A DNA stretch of 64,000 nt from Nageia nagi (taxonomy: Eukaryota > Pinophyta): NCBI GenBank assembly GCA_050084985.1, contig JBITNC010000001.1, forward strand, positions 184,760,001 to 184,824,000, written 5' to 3'. The notes beneath the pieces were generated by a model that worked only from the letters and a program-made list of their open reading frames with translations, did not search any database and was not told where the DNA came from. The position numbers and the translations under genes were made by a program. Shown here one piece after another: positions 57,851 through 64,000 of this stretch (positions are counted from its first letter, which is position 1; each line of letters starts with the position of its first letter).

Positions 57851-60035
57851 TGATTTTTCAATCCTACAAAATGAAAAACCAAAATTCATAAGAAAATTTA
57901 ACTAAAACCTACAATTCACTACAAACTAAAAGAGTAAAAATGGTAGAAAATTATAAAACAGGCCTTGTTAGGGGCAAGCAAAAAAATACAGCAACCCTAT
58001 TATTTTTAAAGAAGGTGGAATGAAAGGAAAATTTGAAAGAAATAAACATACAAATGCACTCATTGCATGCTCAAATGATAGGCTACATTATTCTATGGTA
58101 TGCCCCTTTCATCGTGTCATGGGCCCTCAACATTATGCCACCCATCATCTGCCATCTTTGCTAGACAATCAAGAAAATCTAATGGTTGGGGAAAATGGAG
58201 TTAGAGAAGATCAATGATAAGGAGGTCAAACCCAAGTGTCAAGTTGGAAGATACAGTACTTGTAGAGCTCTAAGGATAAGAAAATGATAGGGAAAAATGA
58301 TACAAGTCAACATTTAAAACCACCTTTTTTATTTGATTTTGACATTAAACCCTAGTTAAACAACTACCCTTTAAAATGTTAAATATAGTGCTTGTAGAGT
58401 GATGGATTACATGGGAAAAATACATGGAATCATTTTAATTGGCTATAATCTCTTTTTCAAAAATCAATTTTGTTGCATTCATGCTATCAGCGATGTGTGA
58501 AAAGTGAAATTGAGGTTTGATCCAATGCATAATAGTTCAAAATTATAAAGTTGGTAAATTTGAATGTTAATATTATGTAGTAATGGTTCAATTGATGATG
58601 TTAAATTCTTATTAATTATTAATATTAAATAGATGTCATTGGTAATGTGATTTTTACAAAATTAGAGTGTCATTCAAATGTTATATTTCAATTATGACTT
58701 TGTTAGACCCACATGGATGTATAAATTATGATATACTTGATGAATACATAAAAAATTTAATTTATCAAAATTTGATTGGATTAAATGAAAATGGAAAATT
58801 TTGATATCTAAATTTATGCATTATATTGAGATTGTTAATACTTGAAAAATTATGTTTTAATTCCAATTGAGTACATTGTTTTTCATAAAAGATAATTCAA
58901 TCATTTTCACGTAATCAATGACATGAATAAAGTGAAATTATGGGTTCTTTCAAATGTTGATCAGTTATCAAAATTCTAATAGATTAAAATAATTGCTATC
59001 ATGAGAGTGTGATTCTTCCAAAGACAAAATGCATATAAGGTCCAAAGTGGTTAAGTCATTGCTCCTATACAACATTATTATGCAATATAGAAATACTATT
59101 TTATAATTTTATGAGGCAAAAATGGCATTTCTTGCTTTCAATTGAATATCATTAACATTTGCAAATTTGATATGACTATCTTCACCCTACTAATGATGTG
59201 TATTTATTATGAATTCATTGTAAATGGAACATGCTATAATTTATTGAATAATTAAATGAAAATGCCATTATTTCACAAATATGCACTGATATAGAAATGA
59301 TGAACAAAGTTGTAAAAGATACGATTGAAAAATTATATAAAATTCATGCTATCAATGGTGTAGGTTTTCTTTAAAAAATAATTAAATTAAGCAATTCAAT
59401 ACAATCAAATGTGCAATGTTGATATGTAATGCCAATGAGTATTTGCTATCTTCATGAGAATGAAATGATATTATTTAATTTTATGCTAACAAATGTTTTC
59501 AAGGCCATGGTTACTCCATAAGCAAAATATCTTATCAATTACAGGTTATTCCAAGCTTAAGTCATTACAAAGATTCTCATCATCTTGATAATCATGGTTG
59601 TTCCAAGCTTAGGGATATTAAAATGGACCTCATCAGCTCAATCTTCATAGACTATGAGTTGCAATCATAGTAGTCTATATGTCATGGTTAATAAAATTAT
59701 GAGTCGCATCAACCATAGTGAAATAACTCTTTTAATTAACTATTATTTAATGGGATGTGATCTATGTGGGTATTAAGTTGGATTATTCTTAAAAAGATAT
59801 TATTCGAGAAAGTAGTATTCGCATAGAGATGCTCTCCTCATACAGGGACTCTAATTTTTGGCTTGATTCCCTGATGCAGCATGAGCAAGGGGAAATCCAA
59901 GACCAAAAGGGGAAAAATAACATATCATGCTCAATATATTGATCGAAAAAATGAAATCCACTTTACTATTAAAAATTTTCTTCTCTTCTCTAGACTTCCT
60001 TGGATTATGCAATTTCAATGCTTTTCATTTCATAT
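57851..60035. other. Gypsy-3 internal non-coding stretch before the polypurine tract
   Basis: Read on the minus strand, 58000-58250 could hold the start region of the PMD gene (a MADDGWHN frame near 58160), but this is weak. The rest is AT-rich without readable proteins. Words like catgctatca(g/a)(c/t)g(a/g)tgt recur at 58480 and 59347. ORFs 58020-58217 and 59881-60087 carry no family signal. Confidence 0.55.
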
Positions 60036-60051
60036 CCAAAGTGAGGCAAAA
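60036..60051 (+). other. Gypsy-3 polypurine tract
   Basis: The tract ccaaagtgaggcaaaa directly precedes the 3' LTR and has the same form as in gypsy-1 and gypsy-2. Confidence 0.85.
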
Positions 60052-60794
60052 TGTAGATGCCTAAAAAATGATTTATTATTTATTTAATAAATCATATTTA
60101 GACTTCCTAAATGACTTAATACAATGTTATATATGTAAATATAAAGTTGATATTATCATACAATACCATGTGTTATATTAAATGTTATATCACTTATCAT
60201 GGTTCATATTTTAAAGTATATTAAATACAACAATGATTATATTATTGCTAGAGATCAACCTTCACTCCTTTCTATGTTATTGTAGGCTATATATGTAAGT
60301 GGAATAGGTAGACCTCCATAGATCATAACTCTTTGATATGATAATAACTTTGATAGGTGGTTGTCAACTATAATCTTCATCAAGCTACGGTGTCTTTAGA
60401 TGCCACCTATCATGAGAAATTGTTATACTTTGAACTTTGAACTTTCTATCCTTTGCACACAACATAATTTGACATATCTCACGTAGTCAATGATGTGCTT
60501 CTCTTAGGCCGATGATGGTATGCGCTTTCTAGATCAAGAGTTCCATATTTCGATAGTCAAGCTGTTGATTCATATACATGAATATCTATTGTAAACTTGC
60601 CATGAATCTGATCACAATACTTCAAAGATCCATTGCTACTTTTTGTTGAAGATTGTACATACACTTCATATCAGATGCATGTGTCTCATGTGTACTTTTT
60701 GTACTTGATATAGTGTATCATTTCTATTTTTTCTTACATTGTAGATCATTTATTTATTGTGTATATTCGTATGTTACATAATTTGAGGCCTACA
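60052..60794 (+). mobile_element. Gypsy-3 3' LTR
   Basis: The 743-bp LTR has intact ends TGTAGATGCC...GGCCTACA. It is followed by TSD copy AAGAG (60795-60799). Confidence 0.94.
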
Positions 60795-60799
60795 AAGAG

Positions 60800-60845
60800 G
60801 ATACTAAAAGTTTGATCTTGGGTAAAGGAACCTTCTCTTCTTTTA
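60800..60845 (+). mobile_element. Copia-3 5' LTR, terminal part
   Basis: After removal of gypsy-3 and one TSD this continues the LTR from 51957 and ends ctttta (CA probably mutated to TA), 2 bases before a primer site. Confidence 0.7.
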
Positions 60846-60847
60846 AT

Positions 60848-60861
60848 TGGTATTTAGAGCC
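60848..60861 (+). other. Copia-3 primer binding site
   Basis: The sequence tggtatttagagcc equals tggtatcagagcc with one change and one inserted T. It is of the initiator-Met tRNA type and shows that the LTR end is near 60845. Confidence 0.75.
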
Positions 60862-63503
60862 TTCCTTGAAAGATCTTCCTACTCCATTTAGTGAGGTAAC
60901 ATCTTCATTAGTTATACCTCCTCTCCCTCCTCATCTTGAATTATTTTGTGATACTAACATTATTTTTTATGTTTTAGTTCATTTTTTTTATAAAAAAACA
61001 TTTTCTTGAAAGTAACAATGTTGTTCTTGGAAAATTATTTTTTTACTAACATTCCTTGTTAGCTACAAAGTCTTATTATTTCTCAAGTAACAATAATATT
61101 TTATAATATTTATCTTGAAATTTGGTGAGCATAAACTTACAATATTTTTTACACTATTTTGTTGTGTATAAAAGTTATACAAAATTACAAAAAAAAATTC
61201 AAAATTGTTGTATCTTTTTTCCTTTTATATATAAAAAAAATGGGGGGAATAAAAATGTTATAAACAAATATATATGCTATAAACATATTTTATCTAAAGC
61301 ATATTTTTTCAATTTATAAACATATATATTTTATATTGTTACAGGGTTGAAATATTTACATTTTTAAACTTGAAAACAAATATATATGTTTATAAATATT
61401 TAACAAAATGTTTGAGTTTTTCTTAGCGACGGCTACCACCACCCAACCTCGCTGCCATCCCTCTGTGATGCCTCCTCTCTGTGGTCTGTATCCCTCTAAC
61501 TCATGCAACCCCCCACATTTTTTATGTTATTCTTTCGAATATTTATATTGAAGTGGGAAATAGGGATGAAGCCATCGGTGCTCGTTTGTGTTGTCGCCAA
61601 TGTTTCTGCGACCTTTATACATCACCTGCAACCCTCCACCCATGGATTCTTCATTTCACTTCACAACCTTTGCTAGCATTCTTCCATCTTGTACCAGCAT
61701 GGGTGTTCTAGAAGACTGTATGGACATCCATGACCCTCTTGTGTATGGAACATGGAAAAATCTTTATTATAGATGGTATGGACAACCATGGGTGCTCGCT
61801 TTGGCCTATTTCCAAGTGGCACCTCCTAAGCGGTACAACCTGCATAGACCTCTCCATAGAGAAACATCAAAATCGACCATTAGACCGTGCCACTTGGTGG
61901 TTGCTTATCATCAATCCTTGCACCACCCTCATGATATTGCTATGGCTACCATCACCATTGCTTTAGCTCGCCCATGACCCATTAAACCTACCTGCAGCCT
62001 ATTCACCACTGAACCCATTATTTGGACTCCAACTATCGCCCATCGCTTCTCCTAGCGACCAACCCTCCTACGTCTAGCCAGCTCTACCCCACTCCCTTTC
62101 TTTTTTCTCAAATAAGTTAGCTCAATTTTTTTATAATTGATTCTAACAATTTGTACATTAATAAAGAGGCATTTACAAGTTATAGCTTTTTGGCCTTAAA
62201 TATTTTGCAGGCCACTTACCTTGAATTATAAACCCTTCGTAATTGCTACAAGTGTAGTTGGTAATTTTTTATATATATGATAAGTTAAATTTTTAAAGAG
62301 GAGGTTATATTTTTAATAGTGTTATATTTTTTTTTAAGAAAGGAATTTTATTATAAGGAGGATTTTTTTTTCATCCATTATTAAAAAAAAGGTTTGTATT
62401 CTTTTTGTTTAAATCCTTTCTTAAATAAAAAAGAGGAAGATATTTGTAATAGTTGAAATATTTTTTTGAGATAATATTTTAAGAATTTTTTCTCTCCTTG
62501 GAAGTTAATTTTTTCTTAAAAAAAAATTAAAAAATAAAAAAGGGGGAGAATTTCTATTTTTTTAAAGAAGGGGAAAGAAGGAAACTATTTTTTAATGCAA
62601 ATGTCTTACTCCTTGATCTAACCTTTTTTTGAAAATGGAAATATCCTTTTCATGATGTCTTCTAAGCATAGGAAAGTGAAGAGCCTTATTGCAAAAATGG
62701 ATACAAGTGAGAAGAAAAAGAACAAGCTTTGGAAGAAAGAAAAGAAGAGATAATATGAAAACAAGATGCTAAAGTGGTCAATCCTTGTGAGACAAAGGAA
62801 TGAAGTCATAGCCCGCATGTTTCATTTTCAGGCATGCTATATAGTGGATTCCAATGAGTTTATGACTAAGAAAATAGCTCTTCCTCTTGAAATAAATCTT
62901 CCCTAAGCAAGTTGGTCTTAATTAATCTTATTTTTTATGATAAGTTATTAAGAATTGTATTGATATTGAGCACGTTGTAAAGATCCTATAGCCTTGTTAT
63001 GTAACTAACAAAAAAAGAAAACTACTAACCTCTAATTATTTATGATTCTTCTTTTAGTGATTAAACAATCAACAAATGTTCAAATTAAGTTAAGTCAATA
63101 ATAAAATGTGCACTAACTTCAAACAATAACCTCAAATGCTAACTACAATTATAGATTAGGGTTTACTAATCTTAAATCTACTTAGTGTTAAACAAGTGCA
63201 CTAACATGACTTACAATTTACTAAATTACAAATTACTAACCCAAACAAAGCTACTAACCTACAACTTATCAATTCTTTTAATACAAATTTGTACAAGTTT
63301 CTTTCAATTGCAACAATATTATACATGATTAGTTTATATTAGTTGGTTTCTTGTAATTGTTATGATAATTGGTTAAATGTTTGATATTTAGTCAAATGTT
63401 TGTTAGTTACATAATGTTTTTCTACTTGCAATTGTAATAATGGTAAGAAAATTGTATGTTGTTGCTTCTTATGCTTTAATCAACTAACCTTTCTTTTGTA
63501 AAA
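60862..63503 (+). other. Copia-3 leader (2.6 kb)
   Basis: The layout parallels copia-1 and copia-2: a conserved start after the primer site (tcttc... gtgatactaacattatt), a T-rich zone, then a GC-richer, C-rich island (about 61420-62110), then AT-rich DNA up to gag. The island contains an open frame of 129 codons (61588-61977) rich in Pro, His and Thr. It has no recognised domain and no counterpart in the other copia leaders, so I do not call it a gene. Confidence 0.65.
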
Positions 63504-63935
63504 ATGGCAGATTCCTTTGCACTTAAGCACATCCTTGTGGTTCCAACTATGGTATTTGGAAGCTAAGGATAAAAGTGAAACTTCAAGCATGCAAGCTTTC
63601 ATAAATAATGATTGAGAATCAAGTTGCCCCAACATAAGCTAAAGCATTGGAAGTATATAACAACAAGAATGAACTGGCAAATTTTATGATCTTTAGGGTA
63701 GTTTTAGATGAAGTTCTTCTCATGATTTCAACTTCAACATCCACCAAACAATCTTAGGATAGCCTTAATAAGATTTACCTTAGGTCTAAATTTTCAAGGA
63801 TGTTCACCATCCTTCAAAAAAAATTTCAATCTTGTCAAGAGGAGGATGAAGGTGTGGTAATCTACTTGAATAAGATTATTGATCTTCAGACTCATCTTGT
63901 AAGTTGAGTGTAATTGGATCAATGATGAGACTAGG
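63504..63935 (+). pseudogene. gag: Copia-3 gag, 5' part
   Basis: The start MADSFALKHILVVP at 63504 parallels MGESFLPKHIL of copia-1. After frame breaks it reads NNKNELANFMIFRVVLDE, LLMISTSTSTKQS, NKIYLRSKFSRMFTILQK and YLNKIIDLQTH, co-linear with copia-1 gag (7900-8230). Alignment stops at about 63935, just after aatcaatgatgag, where copia-2 continues ttcatggtc. Confidence 0.8.
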
Positions 63936-64000
63936 CTTTGTTGAACTAAACATGACACTGAGAGGGGAGTGAACCAATGAGTGTTAAAATATTAAAGTGA
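63936..64000. mobile_element. Start of a possible further insertion at the window edge
   Basis: The copia-3 gag homology ends abruptly. The following sequence (actaggctttgttgaac..., then ctgagaggggagtgaacc) is of the 'gagagggg-gtgaa' type often seen near the ends of plant repeats. Too short to identify. Confidence 0.3.

Larger units (their letters stand above)
51958..60794 (+). mobile_element. Gypsy-3: gag-bearing Ty3/gypsy-type element without pol, carrying an antisense PMD gene
   Basis: An 8837-bp plus-strand element with LTRs 51958-52699 (742 bp) and 60052-60794 (743 bp), primer site, polypurine tract ccaaagtgaggcaaaa (60036-60051) and a perfect TSD AAGAG (51953-51957 and 60795-60799). 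Internal order: gag (52864-55330), about 1.2 kb non-coding, a plant mobile domain gene on the opposite strand (56519-57850), about 2.2 kb non-coding. I find no protease, RT, RNase H or integrase motif on either strand. It would have needed pol in trans, unless pol was deleted after insertion. LTRs differ by about 9% over the first ~200 bases (hand count). Confidence 0.92.

Noticed and set aside
61588-61977. 129-codon ORF rich in Pro, His and Thr, possible gene in the copia-3 leader
   Set aside because: No recognisable domain, overlapping ORFs in other frames of the same GC-richer island, no start context and no counterpart in copia-1 or copia-2.

Overview
The window is nuclear DNA from a plant with a large, repeat-rich genome. 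I see no intact host gene, tRNA, rRNA or organelle sequence. Base composition is very AT-rich and CpG-poor. Nearly everything that can be identified is decayed retrotransposon. Plant marks are the Tat-type Ty3/gypsy polyprotein (pol with a second RNase H-like segment), Ty1/copia elements primed by initiator-Met tRNA, an L1-type LINE with a DUF4283-like ORF1, and a plant mobile domain (PMD) gene. The age and density of the nest suggest a gymnosperm such as a conifer, but this is inference.

Layout. (1) 1-3193: 5' end of a minus-strand copia element (LTR 2715-3193, primer site, leader running off the left edge). (2) 3303-27898: a Tat-like Ty3/gypsy element on the minus strand ('gypsy-1', TSD CTTTC). 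It was later hit by two copies of one copia family on the plus strand: 'copia-1' at 4246-11293 (TSD CTTTT, RT and RNase H deleted) and 'copia-2' at 17211-26114 (TSD TAATA, complete set of domains with many stops). (3) 3194-3302 plus 27904-28665: an unrecognised minus-strand coding-like stretch that was split by gypsy-1. (4) 28700-32421: old repeats, ending in a plus-strand gag remnant. (5) 32422-40815: second minus-strand Tat-like element ('gypsy-2'), with no TSD and followed by a partial tail of another copy that shares its right LTR. (6) 40930-45370: unassigned, with a 49-bp minisatellite and one LTR-like TATA box. (7) 45380-49960: a minus-strand LINE, with ORF2 endonuclease and ORF1 remnants separated by a short 2.3-kb LTR element ('gypsy-4') that has no pol. 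(8) 50627-51526: 5' LTR and leader of a plus-strand gypsy element ('gypsy-5'), cut by (9) 'copia-3' (from 51527 to at least 63935). The 5' LTR of copia-3 is itself split by (10) 'gypsy-3' at 51958-60794 (TSD AAGAG).

Gypsy-3 is the most interesting part. It has paired ~743-bp LTRs, primer site, polypurine tract, TSD and a long degenerate gag. It shows no recognisable protease, RT, RNase H or integrase. On the opposite strand, between gag and the 3' LTR, it carries a decayed plant mobile domain gene. It therefore looks like a non-autonomous element carrying a host-type gene in antisense.

All reading frames are broken, often at positions expected to be Gln, Arg or Trp (CAA/CAG to TAA/TAG, CGA to TGA, TGG to TAG), as expected from long-term deamination of methylated cytosine. 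LTR divergence counted by eye over short stretches is about 13% (copia-1), 8% (copia-2) and 9% (gypsy-3), so the insertions are old. Boundaries given to the base come from LTR ends and TSDs. Boundaries inside decayed genes are approximate.
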